Below are positions 26,854-34,897 of a DNA stretch of 56,315 nucleotides, one piece after another. The stretch is from Lysobacterales bacterium (GTDB lineage: Bacteria > Pseudomonadota > Gammaproteobacteria > Xanthomonadales > SZUA-38). Position 1 is the first letter of the stretch, and each line of letters begins with the position of its first letter. Both the position numbers and the translations under genes were made by a program. Under the pieces are notes generated by a model. That model searched no databases. It had not been told where the DNA came from and was given only the letters and a program-made list of their open reading frames with translations. The stretch lies in contig JASJDM010000050.1 of assembly GCA_030065125.1 (NCBI GenBank), forward strand, positions 1-56,315, in the 5' to 3' direction.

Positions 26854-28779
26854 ATGAAGAACGAAGGCCGACAAATCTCCATCAAACAGCTGCGCGTCAT
26901 CATCGGACTGGCCGGTGCCGGCCTGTTCCTGCTGGTGTTGCTGGTGGTGGGACAACTGCGCTCTGGTCAGGGTGATGACGGCACCGCCGTGGATCCGTCC
27001 CTGGTGGAAAGCGCGGGCGGGTCGTCGGTGGGTGCCGAAGACCCCGGCCTGGATGACCTTGCCGAAGGCCCGCGCCCCTGGCGTGATGGCGTTGTGGTCA
27101 CCCGGGAGGGCGTCATATCCGACATTCCCTCAGAGCTGGCGCTGGCGGACGCGGCGCTGGAGGCGGGCATCCTGTTCGAACCGGACAAGGACAACGCCCT
27201 GTCGCACTATATGAATATCCTGATGGTAGATCCCGAAAACGAGGCTGCCCAGGAGGGTGTGGACTCCATTGCTGCCCAGCTGTTTGATCGGCTGCAGACC
27301 CATATCGATGGACGGGACATGGCCGCTGCGGCGGCGATTTACCCGGTACTGACCACCCTGCGCCCCGGGGACAGTGAACTGGAGCGGCTGGGAGACCGTC
27401 TGGAGAGCCTGGAGCGCAGCGCTGAACTGCTGCTGCGGGCCAAGAAAGACATAGCTGCCCAGCGCTGGATCGATCCACCCAATCGCAATGCCCTCAGCCG
27501 GCTGCTCCGGGCACTGGAGCTGGACCCGGGCAACTCGGAGATCTCCGATCTGCTGCTGGGCCTGGAACGCACACTGGTGGATGAGGCGCTGCAGTCGGCC
27601 CGGGCCCTGGAGTTCGAAGACGCGGAACGCTGGATCACCGCTGCCGCCGAGGTACGCGGCGGATCTTCCGCGGTGAGCCAGGCCAACGAGCAGATTCGCG
27701 AATACCGGACCCAGCAGATTGACCGCGCCGTGGAAACAGCGCGTGTGGCCATGCGGGACAGCCGCTTTGGAGAGGCAGTGGCGGCCATCGAATCGGTGCG
27801 TTCTCTGGGGGGCAACCAGATTCTGCTGGCGTCCCTGGACGAAGAACTCCGTCTCAGTCGCATCTACAACGTGTTCCGACCGGGCCAGGTGTTTGCCGAC
27901 GACCTCAACGGTTCCCGCGGACCGGAAATGGTGGTGATTCCCCACGGCAGTTTTGCCATGGGTGCGGCGGCGGTGGATACCGACCGCACCCCCTTCGAAG
28001 GTCCGCTGCATCCCGTACGGTTCGAGCGTGGATTTGCCCTTTCCCGTACCGAAGTCTCCGTGGCCCAGTTCGCGGCTTTTGTGGAGGCCACGGGCTACAC
28101 CACCCAGGCCGAAAGTGAAGGGTTTTCCTCGGTCTACAACGAGGCTTCGGGCCGAATTTCCAAGCGCAAGAAGGTCACCTGGCGCGACACCTATAACGGC
28201 CGCGAGGCCAAGCCCGGCGACCCCGTCATGCATGTGAGCTGGCATGACGCTACGGCTTATGCCAACTGGCTTTCCCGCACCACCGGGCGGTCCTATCGAC
28301 TGCCATCGGAGGCTGAATACGAGTATGCCGCCAGGGGTGGGCGGCAAACCCGCTACTGGTGGGGCATGGATGGACCTACCGTTGCAGTGGAAAACCTGAC
28401 CGGAGACGGCGACCGTTCGCCCAGGCGCCGTACCTGGAGCAAGGCTTTTACCCAGTACGAAGACGGACACTGGGGGCCGGCGCCGGTTGGGACATTCGAT
28501 GCCAATCCTTTCGGCCTGTTTGATATGGCCGGAAACGTCCAGGAGTGGGTGGCGGACTGCTGGCACGACAGCTATGCCCGCGCGCCAACCGACGGCGCTG
28601 CCTGGATCAACCGGGGCTGCCCGCGCAGAGTGGTGCGCGGCGGATTCTGGGGCGGTGCCCCCGACACCGCCCGGGTCAGCCATCGCCTTCCGGTGACCGC
28701 TGACAACCGCGGTCCGACCATCGGCTTCCGGGTCGCCCGGGACCTGGTGGTGGTTCCAGACAATATTGCCTCAAATTAA
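26854..28779 (+). CDS. Membrane-anchored SUMF1/formylglycine-generating-enzyme-fold protein
   Basis: 641 residues. One N-terminal membrane segment (VIIGLAGAGLFLLVLLVVG, about 15-34) is followed by a helical, TPR-like region (about 95-335, with the repeated pattern LxxALELDPGNSEIxDLL). The SUMF1/EgtB/PvdO-type domain takes up the end (about 350-625): PEMVVIPHGSFAMG, LSRTEVSVAQFAAFV, PVMHVSWHDATAYANWL, YRLPSEAEYEYAARGG, NPFGLFDMAGNVQEWVADC and RVVRGGFWGG. The domain faces the periplasm. The paired active-site cysteines of true formylglycine-generating enzymes are not evident, so it is probably a binding or non-FGE member. Confidence 0.85.
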   Translation: MKNEGRQISIKQLRVIIGLAGAGLFLLVLLVVGQLRSGQGDDGTAVDPSLVESAGGSSVGAEDPGLDDLAEGPRPWRDGVVVTREGVISDIPSELALADAALEAGILFEPDKDNALSHYMNILMVDPENEAAQEGVDSIAAQLFDRLQTHIDGRDMAAAAAIYPVLTTLRPGDSELERLGDRLESLERSAELLLRAKKDIAAQRWIDPPNRNALSRLLRALELDPGNSEISDLLLGLERTLVDEALQSARALEFEDAERWITAAAEVRGGSSAVSQANEQIREYRTQQIDRAVETARVAMRDSRFGEAVAAIESVRSLGGNQILLASLDEELRLSRIYNVFRPGQVFADDLNGSRGPEMVVIPHGSFAMGAAAVDTDRTPFEGPLHPVRFERGFALSRTEVSVAQFAAFVEATGYTTQAESEGFSSVYNEASGRISKRKKVTWRDTYNGREAKPGDPVMHVSWHDATAYANWLSRTTGRSYRLPSEAEYEYAARGGRQTRYWWGMDGPTVAVENLTGDGDRSPRRRTWSKAFTQYEDGHWGPAPVGTFDANPFGLFDMAGNVQEWVADCWHDSYARAPTDGAAWINRGCPRRVVRGGFWGGAPDTARVSHRLPVTADNRGPTIGFRVARDLVVVPDNIASN

Positions 28780-28788
28780 GACATTCCC

Positions 28789-28850
28789 TGCGCCCGCAGG
28801 GCGCAATCCTTAGAACGTCATCCTGAACTCGATTCAGGATCCATCAGCAA
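28789..28850. repeat. Intact REP-like repeat (unoccupied IS target)
   Basis: AACGTCATCCTGAACTCGAT followed by TCAGGATCCATCAG (28814-28847) contains the palindromic core TCCTGAACTCGATTCAGGA. Next to it (28796-28805) is a GC-rich inverted part (TGCGCCCGCAGGGCGCA at 28788-28804). Read on the other strand it equals the two flanks of the IS at 3084-4431. The gap 28780-29146 has no gene. Confidence 0.75.
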
Positions 28851-28947
28851 GTGGAGTCACCGGAGCATTCGCTCGCCGCCGAGTGAGAAACGGAGACTTC
28901 GACCATCACCACGCTACGCCAGAACAAAGCCAACCCTGAAACCTTGG

Positions 28948-28996
28948 GTGGATCCTGAATGAAGTACAGGATGATGGAGGTACAGGTTCAGGATGT
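28948..28996. repeat. Diverged REP-like copies
   Basis: GTGGATCCTGAATGAAGTAC then AGGATGATGG (28948-28977), and GGTTCAGGATG at 28985-28995, repeat the words of the intact copy with changes. They lie 100 bp from it in the same intergenic region. Confidence 0.55.
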
Positions 28997-29146
28997 CCTT
29001 TGACGGCAACTCTGCCTCCGGAGTCAAAACGAAGCCCCTTGGCACAGGGATGTGCCAACGGCCGAAGGCCGTGAGGGAATCGGAAACTGGGTTTTCGATT
29101 CCCGGCCGCGAGCGGGACATGATGTCCCGTCGTGCGGATGAACCAT

Positions 29147-29500
29147 TCAATCCAACTCCGACGGATCCTTCAAAACCTCGATCATGCGGTCCAGCAGGTG
29201 CAGTTCGGCCGGGCTCATGGCGCCCGGCTTCGCGACGTCCAGTTTCCGGTCCAGGGATTGCTGCAGGGAATCGGCCAGGTGCTGCAGCTCTTCCAACTGG
29301 TAGAGGCCGGCGCTGCCGCGCAGCTGGTGAATCTCGGTCCGCAGTTCCCGGAGCGCGTCCCATTCGGGGAATGGACGGATGGCGTTGGCGCGCCAGGTTT
29401 CGAATTTAGGTATCCGTTCGGCGAAGCTGTCCAGAAAGTCCTGCCGAAGTTCCTTGATCCGGCGCAGGGTTCTCTGTGACATGGGTCGGTGGTCAGTCAT
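29147..29500 (-). CDS. Histidine phosphotransfer (Hpt) protein
   Basis: 117 residues, all helical. The phosphoacceptor motif is IHQLRGSAGLYQL with H58, as in the HxLKGxA pattern of Hpt domains, followed by two more helices. I chose ATG 29498-29500, which overlaps the last codons of the kinase gene by 8 bases; the kinase is a hybrid with a receiver but no Hpt domain, so this protein completes a His-Asp-His-Asp relay. The final Asp acceptor is presumably the OmpR-type regulator at the head of the operon or the REC-EAL protein. Confidence 0.85.
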   Translation of the reverse strand: MTDHRPMSQRTLRRIKELRQDFLDSFAERIPKFETWRANAIRPFPEWDALRELRTEIHQLRGSAGLYQLEELQHLADSLQQSLDRKLDVAKPGAMSPAELHLLDRMIEVLKDPSELD

Positions 29501-31004
29501 GACGACCCAGGTGGGCGTCCAGTGCCTCGGCAACCGCGACAAAGTCGAAGGGTTTCTCGATAAAGCCGCAGCAGCCGCGATCGGCCGCCCGTGTGCGTAC
29601 CTGGTCGCCCACCGCTGCGCTCATGGCCAGGGTGGGGAGACCGGGCGACTGCTGCTGAATCATGGCCACCACTTCCAGGCCGTCTTCGCCGTAAAGATCC
29701 AGGTCGACCAGCGCAATGTGCGGCGCATGATCGACTAACTTCTGACGGGCGTCGTTGAAGTCCACACAGGTATAGACATCGTAATCCTGTTCTTCCAGCG
29801 CCAGCTGCAGCACAGCGCGGATATTGGGGTCGTCGTCAACCACCAGGACCCGCGGTGTGGCGGTGGTCTCAGCCGCCTCGGGTTGTCGCTGGGCCGGTGA
29901 ATCCACCAGCGGTGCGGCGATGTCCAGCACAAAGGTTGAACCTTCGCCGGGCCGGCTGCTTACACTCAGGCTGCCCTGCATGGCTTCGGCCAGGGTCTGG
30001 CTGATGGACAGTCCGAGTCCCAGACCGTGGCCGTGCTCGCTGCTTCGGGTAAATGCCAGGAAGATGCGCTCCTGCGCCGCGGGGTCGATACCCGGTCCGG
30101 TATCGCTCACGGCAATACGCAGTCGCTGGGCGCCGGTCTCCCAGCTCAGTCTGACCTCGCCGTGCTCGGTATAGCGCACAGCGTTGGTGAGCAGGTTGAA
30201 CAGGATCTGCCGAACCCGCAGGGGATCAACCACGACCCAGTGCTGGCCGCCCTCGACGGGCCCACTGACTTCAAAATGCAGACCTTTTCGCGCTGCCAGC
30301 GGCTCGGCAAGCCGGGCCAGGGATTCAAAAAATGTCTCCAGGTCCACAGGCTCCGGCGTGACCCGCGCCTGCCCCTGTTCCACGGACCCGTGTTCCAGCA
30401 GATTGTCCACCAGGCCGAGCAGATAACTGGCTGATTCGTTGATGGAACGGGCGCCCTCGCTGTCGGTGACCACGCCCCGGCTCATCAGGTCACTGAAGCC
30501 CAGGATGGACGTGAGCGGCGTGCGCAGTTCGTGCGACATGCCGGCGATGAAGCGGGACTTGGCGGCGCTGGCTGTTTCAGCCTGGCGCCGGGCGACTTCA
30601 AGCTGTTCGGTCAGTCGCGTCAGCCGGTGGTTGAGCAAAGCCACCTCGTTGGACTGCTGCTGCTCCGGCTGGCGCGTGGCCATCTCCCGGGAGCTGTCCA
30701 GCAGCAGGACCTGGAATCCGCCATGGTCGGAGAACAGGTGTACGTCCACCGCGTGCCCCTCATCCAGATTGACTACCGGAAACACGATGGGGGCCAGCTC
30801 TTCAGCACCGACGATACAGGGCAGGGCATCGGTCAGGTCACTGCCTGGCGGCAGGTCGGCCAGGAGTGGTGTTCCGCAGTTGCGGGTCACCCTCAAGTCA
30901 GTGTCGGTCTCTATCCACTGGGGGCGGCGCTGTTCGGTCAGGACACCAAACACCAGGTGCTCGACCTCGCCGGGGAGTTGATGTTTTGGGGCTTCGCTAT
31001 TCAC
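29493..31004 (-). CDS. Hybrid sensor histidine kinase (PAS-like, HisKA, HATPase, receiver)
   Basis: 503 residues with no signal peptide or membrane segment, so cytoplasmic. Residues 1-110 form a PAS-like sensor; a short coiled coil leads to HisKA with MSHELRTPLTSILG (H near residue 156). The HATPase has NLLTNAVRYT (N box), DTGPGI (G1) and GLGLGLSISQ (G2). The receiver (about 385-503) has VDDDPN, phospho-acceptor VDLDL and lysine in IEKPFD. Fifth gene of the operon, overlapping GTPase and Hpt genes by 8 bases each, which makes a GTPase-controlled soluble kinase plausible. Confidence 0.92.
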   Translation of the reverse strand: MNSEAPKHQLPGEVEHLVFGVLTEQRRPQWIETDTDLRVTRNCGTPLLADLPPGSDLTDALPCIVGAEELAPIVFPVVNLDEGHAVDVHLFSDHGGFQVLLLDSSREMATRQPEQQQSNEVALLNHRLTRLTEQLEVARRQAETASAAKSRFIAGMSHELRTPLTSILGFSDLMSRGVVTDSEGARSINESASYLLGLVDNLLEHGSVEQGQARVTPEPVDLETFFESLARLAEPLAARKGLHFEVSGPVEGGQHWVVVDPLRVRQILFNLLTNAVRYTEHGEVRLSWETGAQRLRIAVSDTGPGIDPAAQERIFLAFTRSSEHGHGLGLGLSISQTLAEAMQGSLSVSSRPGEGSTFVLDIAAPLVDSPAQRQPEAAETTATPRVLVVDDDPNIRAVLQLALEEQDYDVYTCVDFNDARQKLVDHAPHIALVDLDLYGEDGLEVVAMIQQQSPGLPTLAMSAAVGDQVRTRAADRGCCGFIEKPFDFVAVAEALDAHLGRHD

Positions 31005-31497
31005 TCAAAATACGTTCGGCCAGCTGTTGGAACGCCCGCTCTACGTTGTCGCCGGTCTTGGCGCTGGTGAGCAGGGTTTCCCAGCCACGGTTCTGGATCT
31101 CCGCCAGGGCATCGTCGGTAATCTCAAGCTGGTCGTGGAGATCGTTTTTATTGACCAGGAAACAGAATGGCACCGACGGAGAATTGGCCGCAACGCTGGC
31201 CTGGATTTTGTTTGCACTTGTTAACGTCGACGCCCGACTGCGGTCGGCGACAAGCAGGTAACCGGCCATGCCGCGAACGTAGCTGGTGCTCAAGGCATCC
31301 AGGTTGTCAGCGCCGGCAATGTCCCAGACCACCAGCTTGACCGGTCCATGGGTCGGGGTCTCCACGATCTTGGTGTCGATCTTGACCCCGACGGTGGTCA
31401 GGTAGCGATCAGAAAACGACTCGTCAACGAAACGCCTCGCCAGGCTGGTCTTGCCCACGGCAAAGTCTCCCAGCAGACAGACCTTGACGCTTCTCAC
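30997..31497 (-). CDS. Ras-like small GTPase
   Basis: 166 residues. The five G boxes are present: GDFAVGKTS (residues 10-18), switch I threonine at T35 in YLTTVGV, WDIAGAD (58-64), NKND (116-119), and TSAKTG (144-149). This is the Ras/Rab/MglA-like branch. The position of Ras Gln61 is A63, so the intrinsic GTPase glutamine is missing. No C-terminal prenylation cysteine is seen. Start GTG 31497 was chosen because GAGGA lies about 7 bases upstream and its GTGA overlaps the previous stop. It sits between an envelope-spanning protein and a histidine kinase, implying a relay switch. Confidence 0.92.
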   Translation of the reverse strand: MRSVKVCLLGDFAVGKTSLARRFVDESFSDRYLTTVGVKIDTKIVETPTHGPVKLVVWDIAGADNLDALSTSYVRGMAGYLLVADRSRASTLTSANKIQASVAANSPSVPFCFLVNKNDLHDQLEITDDALAEIQNRGWETLLTSAKTGDNVERAFQQLAERILSE

Positions 31498-33374
31498 GGT
31501 TCTATCCTCAGGTCCACGTATGCCTTGCGCGCCGATTCCAGGCCGTCTGCGCAATCCGCGTCCAGCGCCAGCATGGTTGTGTCAACGTCGAGTTCACCCA
31601 GGGCACTGGCGAGCCACTGGGCCCGAGCCTGGCGCAGGCGCGAATTCAATTCGGTGCTGCCGGTTTCATCGGTGCAGCCGACCACCGCCACAGTCAGCCT
31701 GCAGCCGCACTCCGGCGCCAGCAGCTTGGCCTCTCGCAGGAGTTCAGCCGAGCTGGCAAGGGCTTCCCGGGGGGCTGCGACCGGCTGCAGGTCGTCACCG
31801 AAGCTGATGGCCAGGTCGTGAAGCTGGCTCCCGATCTGCTTCAGCCTGGCGGCCTCGGTGCTTTCGAACGGGCCCCAGTCCAGGCTGATCTCCGGCAGCA
31901 GTTCCGCCGCAGCAGCCTCGGCCTGTACCCGCCAGGATTGGCTGGCGCTGCCCCGAACCAGCACGCTGGCTGGAGAGGTTGAGTCAAAGCTCACCGTGTC
32001 CGGCGCGGTAAGTTCCTGCCGCAAACGATCTGACAGCGGCACGTCCTCGGTGTCCAGTGCATCGAGATCAACCAGAGGCAGCAGGGCCGAGTCACCCAGG
32101 AACGACTCCAGATTGGCGATCCATTCCGGCCCGGCGTCGCCGCTGATAGCCAGGCGCTGGCCATCGACATCTGCGGTCACCCCTTCCGGCAGTCCGCCCA
32201 GGCGCGACTCGATGCGCCCCAGAACGATGGCCGGTTCAGCGGACATATAGGGCTGAGCCTGCCACCGGATCGCCTGGTCGGGAAAGCCGGCGGCTTCACC
32301 CAGGTGGGAAAAACCATCCGTGGTTGGGTCGTGCAGCACCGATATTACCGCGGGCTCAACATCCCGGTCAGCGCGAATCCAGACCAGGCCCGGCCTGTCG
32401 CTGACCAACTGCTGGAGGTGGGACCAGCGGGCCGCGGCTTCCCGGGCCTGCAGGGCTGTCCAGATGAGGTAAGCGGCGACCACGATGCCTACCACTGACA
32501 GCAGCGCAATGGCCATGCCTGTGCGTCGGCGCTGGTCCCGTGTTGCGGGCTCCGACGACTCGAACAGCAGGCAGCGCTGGAGTTCTTCCTCGAGCTCCTC
32601 GGGCATGCCTTCGTGGTCACCCTCAAAGTTTTCCATCCAGGCCCCGTGGTCCTGGTGCATCAGAGCCAATCGGTCCCGCAGCTGCAGCCGGAGACTCAGC
32701 GGCGGTGTGCCTTCGAGTACCAGCGCCATGCGCGCGGCGTAGCCACTGATCACCCAGAGTACCCGGCCACCCAGTTCCGCGCTGGACAGCTCATCATCTT
32801 CTTCGCTGCCGGTGGAATCTGCGACGAAGTCCTCGATGGCGGTCAGCATGGCCGCCACGGCGTCACGGTCCATGGCGCCCGGGGTTTCCTCACCGGCCCT
32901 GGCGATCAGCAGTCCGTTGTTGCGATGGATCAGGAAGGCTTCCTTGACCCGGTAAAGCATGGTGTGGCGCAGGACCACTTCCCGAAACGGCACGCCGGTG
33001 CGCCAGGATTCGAAGCGCCAGCGCAATCCCTGCCGGCTGAAACCGAGCTGCATGGCCTGGTTGAGGCCCTCCAGCGCTGAACGCAGCGTTTCAGCGATGG
33101 ACCGACGGATGGCGGGCCCCATGACCGGGAAGAGGACGTCTGCGATGTCCTTGGGGTTTTCGGTGATGGAGCGGTGCAGGGTGTCCTCGATGGGGGTGCG
33201 CAGCGCTTCAGCCAGCCGTTCGTCCCGCCGGGCCGCAACAAATGCGTCGGGCAGGACCTCTGCCACGTCATTGGCGCGTCGCTCAGCTTCGGCCACCCGG
33301 GACTGCAGATCGTCGACGACCGAGCGGTCATCGACGATGCCCAACAGGCTGCGCAGCCGGGAGATGGAATCCAC
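31494..33374 (-). CDS. Inner-membrane protein with cytoplasmic domain and OmpA-like periplasmic C terminus
   Basis: 626 residues. A large cytoplasmic, largely helical N-terminal domain (1-280, with ADVLFPVMGPAIRRSIAET and VPFREVVLRHTMLYRVKEAFLIHRNNGLLI) is followed by one membrane segment (about 285-305, MAIALLSVVGIVVAAYLIW). A periplasmic BON-like region leads to an OmpA-type peptidoglycan-binding domain (about 500-626; VGCTDETGS.ELNSRLRQARAQWL). Start is a GTG with AGGA 9 bases upstream. The topology could pass cell-wall status to the cytoplasm, where the coiled-coil protein and GTPase from flanking genes could dock on the N-terminal domain. Confidence 0.8.
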   Translation of the reverse strand: MDSISRLRSLLGIVDDRSVVDDLQSRVAEAERRANDVAEVLPDAFVAARRDERLAEALRTPIEDTLHRSITENPKDIADVLFPVMGPAIRRSIAETLRSALEGLNQAMQLGFSRQGLRWRFESWRTGVPFREVVLRHTMLYRVKEAFLIHRNNGLLIARAGEETPGAMDRDAVAAMLTAIEDFVADSTGSEEDDELSSAELGGRVLWVISGYAARMALVLEGTPPLSLRLQLRDRLALMHQDHGAWMENFEGDHEGMPEELEEELQRCLLFESSEPATRDQRRRTGMAIALLSVVGIVVAAYLIWTALQAREAAARWSHLQQLVSDRPGLVWIRADRDVEPAVISVLHDPTTDGFSHLGEAAGFPDQAIRWQAQPYMSAEPAIVLGRIESRLGGLPEGVTADVDGQRLAISGDAGPEWIANLESFLGDSALLPLVDLDALDTEDVPLSDRLRQELTAPDTVSFDSTSPASVLVRGSASQSWRVQAEAAAAELLPEISLDWGPFESTEAARLKQIGSQLHDLAISFGDDLQPVAAPREALASSAELLREAKLLAPECGCRLTVAVVGCTDETGSTELNSRLRQARAQWLASALGELDVDTTMLALDADCADGLESARKAYVDLRIEP

Positions 33375-33386
33375 CAGGGAAGATTC

Positions 33387-33911
33387 CTAGCGTGATTTTT
33401 TCGCCGAACCCGAAGGTGGGTTGAGCTTTTGCGAAACGTGATCCAGCAGTTTGGCCAGTTCGATTCGGGCAACTTTCTGGTCACTGAGACGGGTGGTGAC
33501 CTTGTCCAGTTCCCGGTTCAGTGCCGTGGTTTCCTTGTTGAGCAGGTCGGTGATGGACTGGCTGGCCTGTTCCAGGGTTTCATGCAGGTTGGCCAGCCTC
33601 TGATCCAGGCGCTTCTCCGCGGCCTCGATGTCCTCGCCCAGTCCGCTGCCCTGGTTTTGCAACAGCGCATCCAGGGACTCGTCCCCGTCCATGCGGTCGC
33701 GGGACTCCTTGTTGAGATCGTCTTCCAGGGCTTTCAGTCGCTTGTCAAAATCCTTGCGCAGCTTGTCCTGGGCGTCGGCGAGTTTTTTCTCCAGGGCGAC
33801 AAAGCGGGACTCGTAGTCCCTGATATAGCCTCCGAAAATGATCTCGCGGATCTGGTCGACATTGTCCGGATGGGTGTCCGTGCCGTCTGCATCGGTTTTC
33901 TTGGTGGCCAT
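33387..33911 (-). CDS. Coiled-coil protein of the GTPase operon
   Basis: 174 residues, strongly charged. After a short acidic lead come QIREIIFGGYIRDYESRF and almost continuous heptads (about 35-165; for example LADAQDKLRKDFDKRLKALE and RLANLHETLEQASQSITDLL). There is no membrane segment or signal peptide, so it is cytoplasmic. The IREIIFGG...RFxxLE opening seems a conserved element of proteins encoded next to small GTPase/OmpA-like genes, from memory only. TAATG overlap with the regulator gene; 12 bp to the next. It is probably a scaffold or effector. Confidence 0.75.
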   Translation of the reverse strand: MATKKTDADGTDTHPDNVDQIREIIFGGYIRDYESRFVALEKKLADAQDKLRKDFDKRLKALEDDLNKESRDRMDGDESLDALLQNQGSGLGEDIEAAEKRLDQRLANLHETLEQASQSITDLLNKETTALNRELDKVTTRLSDQKVARIELAKLLDHVSQKLNPPSGSAKKSR

Positions 33912-34618
33912 TACTCCGCTTCTCCTTGTTTACTCCTGCGCAGCCGTTCCAACCGATAGCCCTGCTGGTAGACGCTGCGCAGTTCCCAGCCATTGTCCGT
34001 AACCCAGCCCAGCTTCTTGCGCAGGCGGCTGGCGTGGGTGTCCACGGTACGCGACTGCACGTTGCTGTTCATGCCCCAGGCTTCGGACATTATTTTTTCC
34101 CTTGTGACGATTCGATCAAGGTTTTCCAACAGGGTCACCGCCATCAGGAATTCCCGGCGGGTCAAGTCGACGGATTCACCATCGACCCGGATTCGTTCGG
34201 TGCGCCGGTCAAACTCGTATCCTTCCACCTTGCCGGACCAGCGCTTCTTGCCGCTGCCGGCCCGCCGTCCCAGCGCATTCAGCCGGGCCAGCAGGACGAT
34301 GCGGTCCGGTGGCTTGACCACGTAGTCGTCGGCCCCATGGTCCAGTGCCTCGGCCACGTCCCGACTGGTGTCCCGGCCCGTCAGGAACAGTACCGGCAGT
34401 TCGGACCGAACGCTGGTTCGGATCCATTTGAGCACCGCCAGCCCCGGTATATCGGGCAGCTCCCAGTCAATAATGGCAAGGTCGTAACTGCGGTTCAGAA
34501 AACCGCTGATGAAGGATCTCGCGGTGGCGTAGAGGTCGATCTCGTAATCGCTGTCCTCCAGCCAGGCCTTGATCAGTTCACCCTGATGCCTGTCGTCTTC
34601 CAGGTATGCAACCAACAT
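33911..34618 (-). CDS. OmpR-family response regulator
   Basis: 235 residues. Receiver domain (1-115): acidic pair in YLEDD, phospho-acceptor Asp in IIDWELPD, threonine in LFLTGRD, lysine in YVVKPPD. C-terminal winged helix (about 130-230): LTRREFLMAVTLL and SRTVDTHASRLRKKL (recognition helix). It is the first gene of the six-gene operon and may autoregulate it; the divergent REC-EAL gene shares the 279-bp upstream region. Confidence 0.93.
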   Translation of the reverse strand: MLVAYLEDDRHQGELIKAWLEDSDYEIDLYATARSFISGFLNRSYDLAIIDWELPDIPGLAVLKWIRTSVRSELPVLFLTGRDTSRDVAEALDHGADDYVVKPPDRIVLLARLNALGRRAGSGKKRWSGKVEGYEFDRRTERIRVDGESVDLTRREFLMAVTLLENLDRIVTREKIMSEAWGMNSNVQSRTVDTHASRLRKKLGWVTDNGWELRSVYQQGYRLERLRRSKQGEAE

Positions 34619-34897
34619 GCTTCCCCCGCGCTAGCGCGGAACTCCTCCCTAGCCAATGTCCCAACCCGGGCATCATAACATTTTTTCTTTGATTACCAGA
34701 GGTTACCGCTTTTTTGTCGAAAAACTGCTGGGCCAGGTGTAAACGAGTGTCAACAGTCGTTGTTGCTGCGGGCCGGCGCCGATAGTGTGGCAATCGAACG
34801 ATCTCTTGATACAGCGCTCCGGCGGCGACAAAAAGATGCCGCTCGTTTCCCCCAGGTTACGACGGTGTCGCCGTCGGGGCGCGCCACGATTCGATGC
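34619..34897. promoter_or_regulatory. Shared divergent promoter region of the GTPase operon and REC-EAL gene
   Basis: The gap separates divergent starts. It contains an AT-rich stretch (about 34676-34722, ACATTTTTTCTTTGATTACC) and near-repeats such as GAGGTTACCGC and GTGTAAACGAGTGTCAAC. No clean -35/-10 pair or operator was identified by eye, but both transcription units must begin here. Confidence 0.45.
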
